A stretch of 64,000 bases of DNA, taken from assembly GCF_039822625.1 (NCBI RefSeq), contig NZ_JBDLLG010000003.1, positions 62,001-126,000 on the forward strand, read 5' to 3'. The notes under the pieces were generated by a model. It was not told the DNA's origin. It was given only the letters and a program-made list of their open reading frames with translations, and searched no databases. The first letter of the stretch is position 1. Every line of letters starts with the position of its first letter. This DNA comes from Marinimicrobium locisalis (GTDB lineage: Bacteria > Pseudomonadota > Gammaproteobacteria > Pseudomonadales > Cellvibrionaceae). A program made the position numbers and the translations under genes. Of this stretch, positions 1 through 7,816 are shown in pieces.

Positions 1-42
1 CCCTTGCAGGCGGTGGTGACTGAGCTGGGCGTTCGCCGCTAA
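1..42 (+). CDS. C-terminal end of an unidentified CDS (partial)
   Basis: Frame 1 from the left edge is open and ends at TAA (40-42) after 13 codons reading PLQAVVTELGVRR. The codons are G+C-rich like the neighbouring core genes, so this is probably the tail of a gene entering from the left. It converges on the small minus-strand gene at 56-202. The piece is too short to assign a function. Confidence 0.35.
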   Translation, partial: PLQAVVTELGVRR

Positions 43-55
43 AGCTGAGTTAGCG

Positions 56-202
56 TCAGGACTTCTCGGAGGATTGCTGCAAGACTAACGCTTCGGCGGG
101 GGCACTGTCGTCTTTGTCCATCCAGCTGCCAATGTCCAGGGCGCTAATGAGTACTCCCAAGCAGAAAACAAAGATTACAAGTGTGACGATATCGGCTTTC
201 AT
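56..202 (-). CDS. small single-pass membrane protein, 48 aa
   Basis: ATG at 202-200 opens a 48-codon frame ending in TGA (58-56). Residues 4-24 are strongly hydrophobic (ADIVTLVIFVFCLGVLISAL), and a charged and polar tail (MDKDDSAPAEA, then QQSSEKS) follows. This is the pattern of a small single-pass inner-membrane protein. An AAGGGT stretch lies upstream of the ATG as a possible ribosome-binding site. It lies downstream of ilvA on the same strand, but 270 bp away with a hairpin between. I do not recognise a family. It could also be a chance frame, although the hydrophobic pattern argues for a real gene. Confidence 0.45.
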   Translation of the reverse strand: MKADIVTLVIFVFCLGVLISALDIGSWMDKDDSAPAEALVLQQSSEKS

Positions 203-311
203 TATTCAGTAACCCTTCGGGTATTCAGTTTGATGAAATCCATCCAGAACTAAATTTCCCTGTTGGCGTACCGTTTTTATCGCAACGAGTCTTAAGAGTA
301 GTCGAAACAAA

Positions 312-333
312 CGACAAATCAAGCGGTTTGTCG
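312..333 (-). terminator. possible intrinsic terminator after ilvA
   Basis: On the minus strand CGACAAA (333-327) pairs with TTTGTCG (318-312) around an 8-nt loop, and the tail reads TTTGTTT. It lies about 140 nt past the ilvA stop. The rest of 203-472 is A+T-rich and shows no convincing gene. Confidence 0.4.
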
Positions 334-472
334 AAAAATTAGACACTTTTTCTAAAAAACGTGGCTGAACTCACATTTTTTAGGCAGTTTTTAGGCGATT
401 GGGGACGATCAGAGGTGATCAGGCGGGGAACGGGACCCGAAAAGGCCCCGGCAGAACAGAGGAGGTGGCCCG

Positions 473-1987
473 CTAGCTGAGGAAGTACTGGTAGGCCTCG
501 TTGTCCGTTTCATCCCAATAAGGGTAATTGATTTCGTCCAGGAACTTGCGCACCTGGGCCTGCTCCTTCTTGGGCACCTGCATACCCACCAGAACACGGC
601 CATAGGCCGCCCCATGGTTGCGGTAGTGGAACATGGAAATGTTCCAGTGCCCCGCCACCCGGCTAAGGAAGGTAAATAAAGCGCCGGGCCGCTCGGGAAA
701 CTCGAACCGGAAGACCATTTCCTCACCCACATTGGGAGCGTGTCCGCCCACCATATGACGAATATGCATTTTAGCGACTTCGTTGTCGGTCATATCCACC
801 GTGCGGTAGCCCTGTTTCTGGAGGTCGGCCACCAGCTCGATCCGATCCTGACCACCGGCCCCCACCTGGACGCCCACAAAGATTTTCGCTTCGGCGCTGT
901 CCGCGTACCGGTAGTTAAACTCGGTGATATTGCGCCGGCCCAGAGCCTTGCAGAAGTCTTTGTAGGCCCCCGGGCGCTCGGGAATGGTCACCGCCAGGAT
1001 GGCTTCGCGCTGCTCGCCGATCTCCGTGCGCTCGGAGATATAGCGCAGGCGATCGAAGTTGATGTTGGCCCCGCAGTCAATGGCGACAAAGGTCTGCCCG
1101 CTGAGCTTGTGCTCGGCAATGTACTTTTTCATGCCGGCAACGCTGATGGCCCCGGCGGGTTCGGCGATTGAGCGGGTATCTTCGAAGATGTCCTTGATGC
1201 CGGCGCAAATCTCGTCGGTATTGACGGTAATCACCCCGTCAACGGTTTTCTTGAGGACCCGGAAGGTCTCTTTGCCGATCTGGGCCACGGCCACCCCATC
1301 GGCAAAAATACCGACCTGGGGCAAAGTCACCCGGCGGTTTTTCTCCAGGGCGGCCTTCAAGGAGGCCGACTCGTCGGACTCGACCGCAACCACCTTCACA
1401 TCCGGGCGCACGTATTTTACGTAGGCCGCCACACCGGCGCAGAGTCCCCCGCCGCCGACCGCGACAAAAATGGCATCAATATGGCCCGGGTACTGACGCA
1501 GAATCTCCATTGCCACTGTCCCCTGCCCGGCGATAACGTCCGGATCATCAAAGGGGTGGATATAGGTCATCCCCTTCTCTTCCACCAGTTTCTTAGCGTG
1601 AGCGGAGGCCTCATCGTAGCTGTCCCCGTGCAACACGACTTTGCCGCCGCGGGCGCGCACCGCGTCCACCTTGATCGGCGGGGTGGTACGCGGCATCACG
1701 ATGGTCGCCTTAATGCCCAAGTGGTGCGCGCCCATCGCCAGCCCCTGGGCGTGGTTCCCGGCCGAGGCCGCAATCACCCCCCGTTTGCGCTGCTCAGCGG
1801 TCAGTTGCAGGAGCTTGTTGTAGGCGCCGCGAATCTTGAACGAGAACACCGGCTGGAGGTCTTCGCGCTTGAGCAACACTTTGTTGCCCGTGCGCTGGGA
1901 GAGCAGCGGCGCCGGTTCCAGCGGAGTTTCCACCGCCAGGTCATAGATTCGGGCATTCAAAATACGCTTGATGTAGGAGTCGGGCAT
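473..1987 (-). CDS. ilvA: threonine ammonia-lyase, biosynthetic (IlvA)
   Basis: PLP-dependent deaminase converting L-threonine to 2-oxobutanoate and ammonia, the first committed step of isoleucine synthesis, in the cytoplasm. The 504-residue length is that of the long biosynthetic form. The N-terminal fold-type II PLP domain (about 1-325) has the Schiff-base lysine region KREDLQPVFSFKIRGAYNK, the SAGNHAQG substrate loop and the glycine-rich VAVGGGGLCAG phosphate-binding turn. The C-terminal half carries two ACT-like regulatory repeats (about 330-400 and 420-500, with VTIPERPGAYKDF and FEFPERPGALFTF), the site of isoleucine inhibition and valine activation in this family. The gene is divergent from rpiA, a common gammaproteobacterial arrangement. 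The start was chosen at ATG 1987, the first codon matching the family N-terminus. Confidence 0.96.
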   Translation of the reverse strand: MPDSYIKRILNARIYDLAVETPLEPAPLLSQRTGNKVLLKREDLQPVFSFKIRGAYNKLLQLTAEQRKRGVIAASAGNHAQGLAMGAHHLGIKATIVMPRTTPPIKVDAVRARGGKVVLHGDSYDEASAHAKKLVEEKGMTYIHPFDDPDVIAGQGTVAMEILRQYPGHIDAIFVAVGGGGLCAGVAAYVKYVRPDVKVVAVESDESASLKAALEKNRRVTLPQVGIFADGVAVAQIGKETFRVLKKTVDGVITVNTDEICAGIKDIFEDTRSIAEPAGAISVAGMKKYIAEHKLSGQTFVAIDCGANINFDRLRYISERTEIGEQREAILAVTIPERPGAYKDFCKALGRRNITEFNYRYADSAEAKIFVGVQVGAGGQDRIELVADLQKQGYRTVDMTDNEVAKMHIRHMVGGHAPNVGEEMVFRFEFPERPGALFTFLSRVAGHWNISMFHYRNHGAAYGRVLVGMQVPKKEQAQVRKFLDEINYPYWDETDNEAYQYFLS

Positions 1988-2074
1988 AAAGGCGATTCAC
2001 CAGAGCTGTGACTGTGCGAATGTGAAGGTTCAAGGAAGGCGCAAAAAACGCGCAAGGCGCCCATGGTAAACAAT

Positions 2075-2105
2075 TTGCGGATCGCTGGCATCCATCGCGT
2101 ATAAT
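2075..2105 (+). promoter_or_regulatory. sigma-70-like promoter for rpiA
   Basis: A consensus TATAAT lies at 2100-2105, about 40 nt before the rpiA ATG. The nearest -35-like hexamer is TTGCGG at 2075-2080, giving a long 19-nt spacer. The -10 is convincing, the -35 less so. Confidence 0.5.
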
Positions 2106-2144
2106 GCGCCTCACCGAATACGGGTTTGACGCAACGAGGTGACC

Positions 2145-2822
2145 ATGACCCAGGACGAACTCAAACAAGCCGTCGGCCAGGCCGCGGTCGATTATATCGC
2201 CCCCAAACTCCGACCGGACCGCATCATCGGCGTGGGTACCGGCTCGACGGCCAATTGCTTTATCGACGCCCTGGCCCGCCTGAAGGACGATTTCGCCGGC
2301 GCGGTGGCCAGTTCCGACGCTTCCGCCGAGCGGCTGCAGAAGCTCGGGATCAAGGTTTTTGACTTGAATGAGGTGAGTGAGCTTGAGGTTTATGTGGATG
2401 GGGCGGATGAGAGTAATGAGTATTTGGAGCTGATTAAGGGCGGCGGCGCGGCGCTCACCCGGGAGAAGATTGTGCGGGCGGTGTCGAAGGAGTTTGTTTG
2501 TATTGCGGATGAGAGTAAGTGGGTGGATGTGTTGGGGCGTTTCCCGCTGCCGGTGGAGGTAATTCCGATGGCGCGCTCTTATGTGGCCCGGGAGTTGGTG
2601 AAGATGGGGGGCAGCCCGGTCTATAGGGAGGGTGTTGTGACGGATAATGGTTGTGTCATTTTGGATGTTTATGATTTTAAGATGGTGGATCCGAGGAAGT
2701 ATGAGACGGAGATTAATCAGATTGCCGGGGTGGTGACGAATGGTTTGTTTGCTCAGCGCGGGGCGGATGTTTTGCTGTTGGGCGGCAAGGATGGCGTGAA
2801 AACCATCTATCCGAAATACTGA
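2145..2822 (+). CDS. rpiA: ribose-5-phosphate isomerase A
   Basis: Interconverts ribose 5-phosphate and ribulose 5-phosphate in the non-oxidative pentose phosphate pathway. The 225-residue product has the family signatures GVGTGSTANCFIDAL, VDGADE, KGGGAALTREKI and the C-terminal GLFAQRGADVLLLG. An in-frame GTG sits at 2139, but the ATG at 2145 is preferred because GAGGTG (2136-2141) lies just ahead of it as ribosome-binding site. Codon use is odd: the first about 70 codons favour C-ending codons, while from about 2355 onward nearly every codon ends in G or T. Such an abrupt internal change suggests a mosaic gene. The reading frame is intact. Confidence 0.96.
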   Translation: MTQDELKQAVGQAAVDYIAPKLRPDRIIGVGTGSTANCFIDALARLKDDFAGAVASSDASAERLQKLGIKVFDLNEVSELEVYVDGADESNEYLELIKGGGAALTREKIVRAVSKEFVCIADESKWVDVLGRFPLPVEVIPMARSYVARELVKMGGSPVYREGVVTDNGCVILDVYDFKMVDPRKYETEINQIAGVVTNGLFAQRGADVLLLGGKDGVKTIYPKY

Positions 2823-2837
2823 GATTCCTTTCTTGTA

Positions 2838-2857
2838 AGGCCGGCGCCCGTCGGCCT
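2838..2857 (+). terminator. hairpin downstream of rpiA
   Basis: AGGCCG (2838-2843) pairs with CGGCCT (2852-2857) around an 8-nt loop, 15 nt past the rpiA stop. There is no T-run, so it may act only as an RNA-stabilising or weak termination structure. The rest of 2858-3039 is the upstream region of the chemotaxis gene. Confidence 0.3.
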
Positions 2858-3039
2858 AATGATTTCCTATACTGTTGCATGCTTTGGGAGAGATAGCGAG
2901 CCCGGTCAGGAGGGCGGTGTACCTATCCCGGACACGCCGTAAATACGTGATGTGAAGGGGTCACCCCTACTGCTCCGGGCAAAAATTCCCCCTTTGAACT
3001 AAATTCAGCGTTACACAATCGTTTTAGAGAGCCTCTCAT

Positions 3040-4671
3040 ATGGATTGGATCAAAAGCAGCATGCAAACCCGCCTCATGGCTATTGTTGGCATCGGGCTCG
3101 GCGGTTTGTGGGTGACTGCCATCATCGCCATCAGCATGCTCAACGAGCGGCTGGACCGCTACCATGAGCTGATTGTCGCCAATATCACCCAAGAGCGAAC
3201 CATCAACCAGATGAACCTGGAGTTCAAAGAGCAGGTTCAGGAATGGAAAACTGTCCTGCTACGCGGCAGTGACGAAGGCCAGAGAAATAAACACTGGGAG
3301 CAGTTTCAAGAGCAGCACCAGACCGTGCAAAACATGGGCGAACAGCTCCTGGAGCAAATGCCGCCAGGCCAGGCACGCCGGAAGGTCGATGACTTTTTAA
3401 GCTCCCACAGACAGCTGTTGGAGCAATACCAAGACGGCTATCAGGCCTATGTCGCTAGCGGCTACAGCGCTGCTACGGGCCACCGCGCCGTGGCCGGTAT
3501 TGACCGACAGCCCAGCGCTCAGTTGAGCGAAGTCGCCAACACCATTGGACAGGAAGTGGCCACCCTTACCCACGAGGTGAATGCCGACGGTGAGCAAGTC
3601 AGCGCTTGGTCCCAGGTGGTCATCGCGGCGGTGGCATTGTTCTCGATGATCGTCCTGTGGGTGACTTTGCGTTCGGCCTTCCTTAACCCGCTCAGGGTCT
3701 TAATGGAACACATCCACCATATGGCGGAAGGGGATTTTACCGGACGGGTAGACATCGACCGGGCTGACGAGCTGGGGCAGCTCAGTACCAACCTGACCCG
3801 CCTTCAGCGGGAAATGGGCGGCGTGATCGGTGCCATGAAAGAGTCCGCGCTGAAGCTTAATCGCGCCTCCGAGCAAATCAATCTGAACGCCGATGAAATC
3901 ACCCAGATGACCGGGGAGACCGAGCAGTCCACCGACCAAGTGGCCACGGCGGTCAATGAAATGTCGTCCACGGTGCAGGAGGTCGCCAACAACGCCTCCG
4001 GCGCGGCCGAGGCCGCGAACCAGGCGGATACCGGGGCGCGCCGGGGTCGCTCGGTGATGGAAACCACACTCGACTCGGTGAACCACCTGTCCGATGAGGT
4101 CAACAATGTGGCCTCCGCCATGCAGCGACTAGAGGGGGAGACCAACCGCATCGGCAGCGTGTTGGAGGTGATTCAGAACGTCGCCGAACAGACCAACCTG
4201 CTCGCGTTGAACGCCGCCATCGAAGCAGCCCGGGCGGGGGAGCAGGGGCGCGGCTTTGCCGTGGTGGCCGATGAGGTGCGCACGCTGGCTCAGCGAACCC
4301 AAGACTCCACACGGGAGATTGCGGGAATCATTGAAGCGGTTCAGAACGGCGCCTCACAAGCCATGTCAGCCATGAGCGCCAGCCAGGAGCAGGCCCAGAG
4401 CACCCTGACCAGTGCCGGGGAAGCCGGGGAGGCCATCAACGAGATCACCCGTGCAGTCGCCGACATTAGCGAAATGAACTCGCAAATCGCCACGGCGGCC
4501 GAGGAGCAGAGTTACGCGGCGGAAGAGATCAACAAAAACATTGCCCGGGTGGTGGAGCTGGTGCAGAGCGCCCACCGCAGCGCCCAGAGCTCCACCACGA
4601 CCGCCCGGGACCTGAACGACCTGTCGCGACACTTGTCCACGCAGATCGCCCACTTTCGGGTTCAGGCTTAG
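3040..4671 (+). CDS. methyl-accepting chemotaxis protein
   Basis: Transmembrane chemoreceptor of 543 residues that signals to CheA/CheW. TM1 is at about 10-32 (MAIVGIGLGGLWVTAIIAI). A periplasmic region of about 150 residues, mostly predicted helix, follows, so a four-helix-bundle sensor is likely. TM2 is near 188-210 (VVIAAVALFSMIVLWVTL), then a HAMP linker and the long methylation/signalling coiled coil. The hairpin tip is fully conserved (EQTNLLALNAAIEAARAGEQ, then GRGFAVVADEVRTLA). No C-terminal CheR-binding pentapeptide is seen. The ligand cannot be read from sequence. It is monocistronic between a hairpin and a bidirectional terminator. A second receptor with the same tip lies at 19301-20839. 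Confidence 0.95.
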   Translation: MDWIKSSMQTRLMAIVGIGLGGLWVTAIIAISMLNERLDRYHELIVANITQERTINQMNLEFKEQVQEWKTVLLRGSDEGQRNKHWEQFQEQHQTVQNMGEQLLEQMPPGQARRKVDDFLSSHRQLLEQYQDGYQAYVASGYSAATGHRAVAGIDRQPSAQLSEVANTIGQEVATLTHEVNADGEQVSAWSQVVIAAVALFSMIVLWVTLRSAFLNPLRVLMEHIHHMAEGDFTGRVDIDRADELGQLSTNLTRLQREMGGVIGAMKESALKLNRASEQINLNADEITQMTGETEQSTDQVATAVNEMSSTVQEVANNASGAAEAANQADTGARRGRSVMETTLDSVNHLSDEVNNVASAMQRLEGETNRIGSVLEVIQNVAEQTNLLALNAAIEAARAGEQGRGFAVVADEVRTLAQRTQDSTREIAGIIEAVQNGASQAMSAMSASQEQAQSTLTSAGEAGEAINEITRAVADISEMNSQIATAAEEQSYAAEEINKNIARVVELVQSAHRSAQSSTTTARDLNDLSRHLSTQIAHFRVQA

Positions 4672-4684
4672 AGCCTCAGACGAC

Positions 4685-4708
4685 AAAGGGGCCCGGCTGG
4701 GCCCCTCC
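4685..4708. terminator. bidirectional intrinsic terminator
   Basis: A perfect 7-bp stem, GGGGCCC (4688-4694) with GGGCCCC (4699-4705) and a GGCT loop, lies between convergent genes. On the minus strand the stem is followed by TTTGTC, so it best serves the lipoprotein gene ending at 4730. For the plus-strand receptor gene it lacks a good T-run. Confidence 0.55.
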
Positions 4709-4729
4709 GTGCGCCGCAGAAGCTCAGCC

Positions 4730-5398
4730 CTAGCGCCACTGGATCAATTGGCCCAAACGCTCCAGGTCATTGATCACCCGCCACTGGCCGCCACCTGACT
4801 CCACTCGGCTTTGCCAGTGGGACAAGCGCTTGTCATAGTCCCTCGGGTCGATATTGTCCTGACGCAATTTAGTGACGTTCAGGGCAATCACTTCAACGCC
4901 GGACATATCGAGCGGAAAGTCCCGAATCTGGCCTTTCTCCAAATCCTCTTCAAGGTCCGAGAACACAAACAGGTACCGCTGACCCGCGCCGGTTTCGGTC
5001 AAGTAGTCATGCCCCTGAATCACCCCGCCGGTAATGTCGGTGTGAGCGGCACCCCGATCAATGCCGCTAAGCACTTCATCCATGGTTTCCTTGAAGGCGC
5101 GTTTCTGGCCGTTGGCCACGCTGGGGCGGTCATCGAAAGTCACCTTGGCGACGATGTTCTTCTCGGTAAAGCTGCCACCATCGATTAACGCCACCGCCAT
5201 GGAGTCTCCGCTATCCAGCGTTCCCAGCAGGTAGGCCATCAGGGCGCGGGCCTTGTCCAGCTCTTCGGTATAAGTGCCCGAGGTATCGAGCAACAGGTAC
5301 ACCGCCCGCTGATCCGGGCGGCCGGCATCACTGCAGCCGACCACCCCCAACAGCACACTCAGAATCAATGTGCGTTTCATGCTTTCAACGATCCTCAT
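4730..5398 (-). CDS. lipoprotein with von Willebrand factor A-like domain
   Basis: A 222-residue product with a lipoprotein signal (LILSVLLGVVGC, lipid-modified Cys22). A VWA-like fold follows: strand AVYLLLDTSGTYTEELDKA carries a DxSxT metal-ion (MIDAS) motif, and YLFVFSDLEED looks like a later core strand. It may therefore bind a protein partner through a divalent metal on the outer face of a membrane. The ATG at 5398 overlaps the TGA of the upstream membrane-protein gene (ATGA), and GGAG lies 9 nt upstream, so translational coupling is likely. An internal Met (5380) would give a shorter signal peptide. The exact role is unknown; its partner is presumably the membrane protein encoded just upstream. 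Confidence 0.75.
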   Translation of the reverse strand: MRIVESMKRTLILSVLLGVVGCSDAGRPDQRAVYLLLDTSGTYTEELDKARALMAYLLGTLDSGDSMAVALIDGGSFTEKNIVAKVTFDDRPSVANGQKRAFKETMDEVLSGIDRGAAHTDITGGVIQGHDYLTETGAGQRYLFVFSDLEEDLEKGQIRDFPLDMSGVEVIALNVTKLRQDNIDPRDYDKRLSHWQSRVESGGGQWRVINDLERLGQLIQWR

Positions 5399-6861
5399 GA
5401 CTTTAACTCCACGGTTTGATCCGGTTCCACCAAGGGTTCCTGCGTCCAATCCGGTTCGTCCTGTTTTTCCTGTCGTGGACGGCGCTGATTCACCCAGTGC
5501 TCGATGGCCAGAGGAACCACAATCGTCATGTCGTACAGGTGAACCAGCATTTTGCTCAGGTGATTGGCCAGGCCACCGATCAGTCGAACGATCAGGCGCA
5601 AGACCCGCAACAGGCCAACCACTACCACGCCCAACACCGTGCGCAGCGAGTGAATGAACGATTCCAGCGGAATCGCCACGAACGCCAATGCAAAGGGCAG
5701 AATAAAGCCCAGCATCATTTGGCCAATGGACGGTATCCAGCGAAACTGTGCCTCCACCACGGCGGCGCCCGCCAGTGTCTGGTTCAAGGCTTCCCGGTCC
5801 AGGGCCAACAGGTCGCGCATATAGGCCAGAGAAGCTTCAATGCTGGCCAGCAATGTCAAGATGGTCAGGCTGGCCACCATCATGCGACGGCGCATCCGGT
5901 CATCCATGCTGCCGATAATCGGGAACAGATGCGTTACCCTCAGGGACTCGAGCAAAAACACCCCCATGGCCACCTCAATCAGAATGATCACCAGCGCGGC
6001 GATATCCGAGGTGCGCATGTTGCCGATATAGCTGGTACCGCCCACCATTTCCGACATGGGCATGGCAATCAGGTGAAAGTTAATCAGCCCGCCCAACAGC
6101 GCCACGAACAGCACCAGCCCGGCGATCAAAAACTGCGTCAATGAGGAAGAAGTCAACGCGTTCAGGGCCTTGTCTTCTCCGGCGCGAATTGCGGCGTATT
6201 CCTGCATCTGCGCATCAATGGTCTGACTGCGCTCGTCCAGGCCATCAATGGTGTGCTTCACTTTACCCAGGTTCTGGTCGAGTGACCGCCACTGGGGCTG
6301 CATGCCCGCCAAAATGCGATGTCGCTCACGGCTGCTTTTCTGATAGAGCTTGAGCGTTTCCTTGTGGGCGTCTTCAATCACTTCGCGAATATTGTCGAGC
6401 ACCTTGTGTACGGCCGGATCGCTGCTACCCGGCAGCGCCGAGACGGTTTCCACCACTTCCGACCAGGCCGGAGGCAAGGGCGGAGTGTCGCTCGCCTCCT
6501 GATAATCCGCTTCGATTTTCTCAATCGCATCGGCGATCTTGCGATGCAGATTGGGGTAGCGGCTCAGGTCCCGCTCCATGATGGTATGCACGCGCTTGAA
6601 GTCCCGCTCGATGGCGGCCTCGGCCGAACGCCGCCCCATGGCGAGCAACACATCGCGATTGCGCGCCACCAAGCGGTCTTCCAATTGCCGAATGGCCCGC
6701 CCCCACAAGCGCATGGCGCCATGCACCGCTCGCCCGCTGGCGCGAAACAACTGATGAGCGTGGCTGCGGCCCAGATAGAGCACCACCACGGCCAGAACCA
6801 GCCAGATCGCCAGCGACACCGCCGGCGAGTCTGACCAGAGCAACAAGAGTTGGTTAAACAT
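5395..6861 (-). CDS. polytopic membrane protein of unknown function
   Basis: A 488-residue protein I do not recognise. One TM helix lies near residues 13-32 (SLAIWLVLAVVVLYLG). Residues 40-235 are charged and helical, with many Arg/Glu heptad-like stretches and an AIEKIEADYQEA segment. A C-terminal block from about 240 to 440 holds four to six hydrophobic helices (FLIAGLVLFVALLGGLINF, AALVIILIEVAMGVFLLES, MLGFILPFALAFVAIPLES). The tail is polar and acidic. It is translationally coupled by an ATGA overlap to the VWA lipoprotein gene, so both products probably form one envelope complex. It is divergent from the response regulator gene at 7024, whose two-component system may control it. Confidence 0.7.
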   Translation of the reverse strand: MFNQLLLLWSDSPAVSLAIWLVLAVVVLYLGRSHAHQLFRASGRAVHGAMRLWGRAIRQLEDRLVARNRDVLLAMGRRSAEAAIERDFKRVHTIMERDLSRYPNLHRKIADAIEKIEADYQEASDTPPLPPAWSEVVETVSALPGSSDPAVHKVLDNIREVIEDAHKETLKLYQKSSRERHRILAGMQPQWRSLDQNLGKVKHTIDGLDERSQTIDAQMQEYAAIRAGEDKALNALTSSSLTQFLIAGLVLFVALLGGLINFHLIAMPMSEMVGGTSYIGNMRTSDIAALVIILIEVAMGVFLLESLRVTHLFPIIGSMDDRMRRRMMVASLTILTLLASIEASLAYMRDLLALDREALNQTLAGAAVVEAQFRWIPSIGQMMLGFILPFALAFVAIPLESFIHSLRTVLGVVVVGLLRVLRLIVRLIGGLANHLSKMLVHLYDMTIVVPLAIEHWVNQRRPRQEKQDEPDWTQEPLVEPDQTVELKS

Positions 6862-7023
6862 GATGAGATCCTCCGATCAAAATGAATGTGCCAGTGAAAT
6901 CACTGGCTTGACTCGAAGTCTCTCGAACCTTTGTGAAAAATCGGTGAGTTCTGAATAAGAGATGAAGGAAAGAATAGTGACGGCGATCACACCACTTGTG
7001 GCAGCCAATGCTACACTTCGTCC

Positions 7024-7806
7024 ATGGCGGAGATTCTCTGGGTAGAAGACCAATCGCACTGGATTGAGAAGTTCCAGCCGGTGCTTGAGGCCACCGATTT
7101 CGATGGTCGGCCCACCCGTGTGCGCGTGTTTCGCTTTGCCGAGGCTGCCTGCCAATACATCAAGCAAAGCGCCTCCGAAGGGGCGCCCGATATCGCCCTG
7201 CTGGATGCCCAGATGAACGGCCGGGATACCGCCGGCCTCACGGTGGCCCGCGCGCTCCAGAAAAAGTGGCCCCGGGTGCCGCAGGTGTATCTGTCCGAAT
7301 ACAGCGGAACCGACATCGAACAAAGCGCTTTTGAGCAGGGCGGCCTGCAGGACTTTATCGCCAAGCACCAACGCAATATCGAGGCGGTGCTGTGCTGGCG
7401 GATTAAGGCCGCTCTGCGCCAAAGCCAGCCTGGCGCAACCCGGGAAGACCAACTCGGCAGCGGCCCGCTCACGATCGATACGGTCACTTGGGAGGTGTAC
7501 TGGCACGGCCAGAAGCTGATGAACCCCAACAACCCACGCCGCCCGCTCGGGCCCATGCCACGAAAAATCCTGCGCTTTCTGGTGGAAGCCTCCCCCCGGC
7601 CGCTGACCACGCTGCAAATGGCGGATGCTCTGGAGGCCGACCCAGAGCGCTTTTCCTACGCCAATTACCGCCAGCACATCAAAACCTTGCGCCACGCTTT
7701 TCAGCAGGCCCGGCCCGAAGTGGACTTTATGGCTCTGTGCCAACAGGACCAGGGCATCGTCACCTTTGGCGATATGGGCGCTTACTGTTGGAAACCGGTA
7801 CGGTGA
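7024..7806 (+). CDS. response regulator with winged-helix output domain
   Basis: A 260-residue protein with an N-terminal receiver (acidic pair E8-D9, phospho-acceptor D61 in DIALLDAQMNG) and a C-terminal OmpR/PhoB-like winged-helix region from about 150 (RKILRFLVEASPRPLTTLQMA, with a recognition-helix stretch NYRQHIKTLRHAF). The receiver is divergent: the usual Lys-containing strand is hard to place and reads FIAKHQRN. Eleven nucleotides separate it from the histidine kinase gene, so the two form a pair. No strong Shine-Dalgarno precedes the ATG; a TACACT element ends only about 8 nt upstream, so a very short leader or leaderless message is possible. Likely target: the divergent membrane/VWA operon (inference). 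Confidence 0.8.
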   Translation: MAEILWVEDQSHWIEKFQPVLEATDFDGRPTRVRVFRFAEAACQYIKQSASEGAPDIALLDAQMNGRDTAGLTVARALQKKWPRVPQVYLSEYSGTDIEQSAFEQGGLQDFIAKHQRNIEAVLCWRIKAALRQSQPGATREDQLGSGPLTIDTVTWEVYWHGQKLMNPNNPRRPLGPMPRKILRFLVEASPRPLTTLQMADALEADPERFSYANYRQHIKTLRHAFQQARPEVDFMALCQQDQGIVTFGDMGAYCWKPVR

Positions 7807-7816
7807 GGGAGAAACC

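Noticed and set aside
5416..6144. Plus-strand open frame opposite the membrane protein gene
   Set aside because: It is Gln/His-rich, the usual antisense artefact of hydrophobic coding sequence.
7625..7816. N-terminal extension of the histidine kinase
   Set aside because: It overlaps the response regulator gene out of frame; the ATG at 7817 has a good ribosome-binding site and is followed by the first TM helix.
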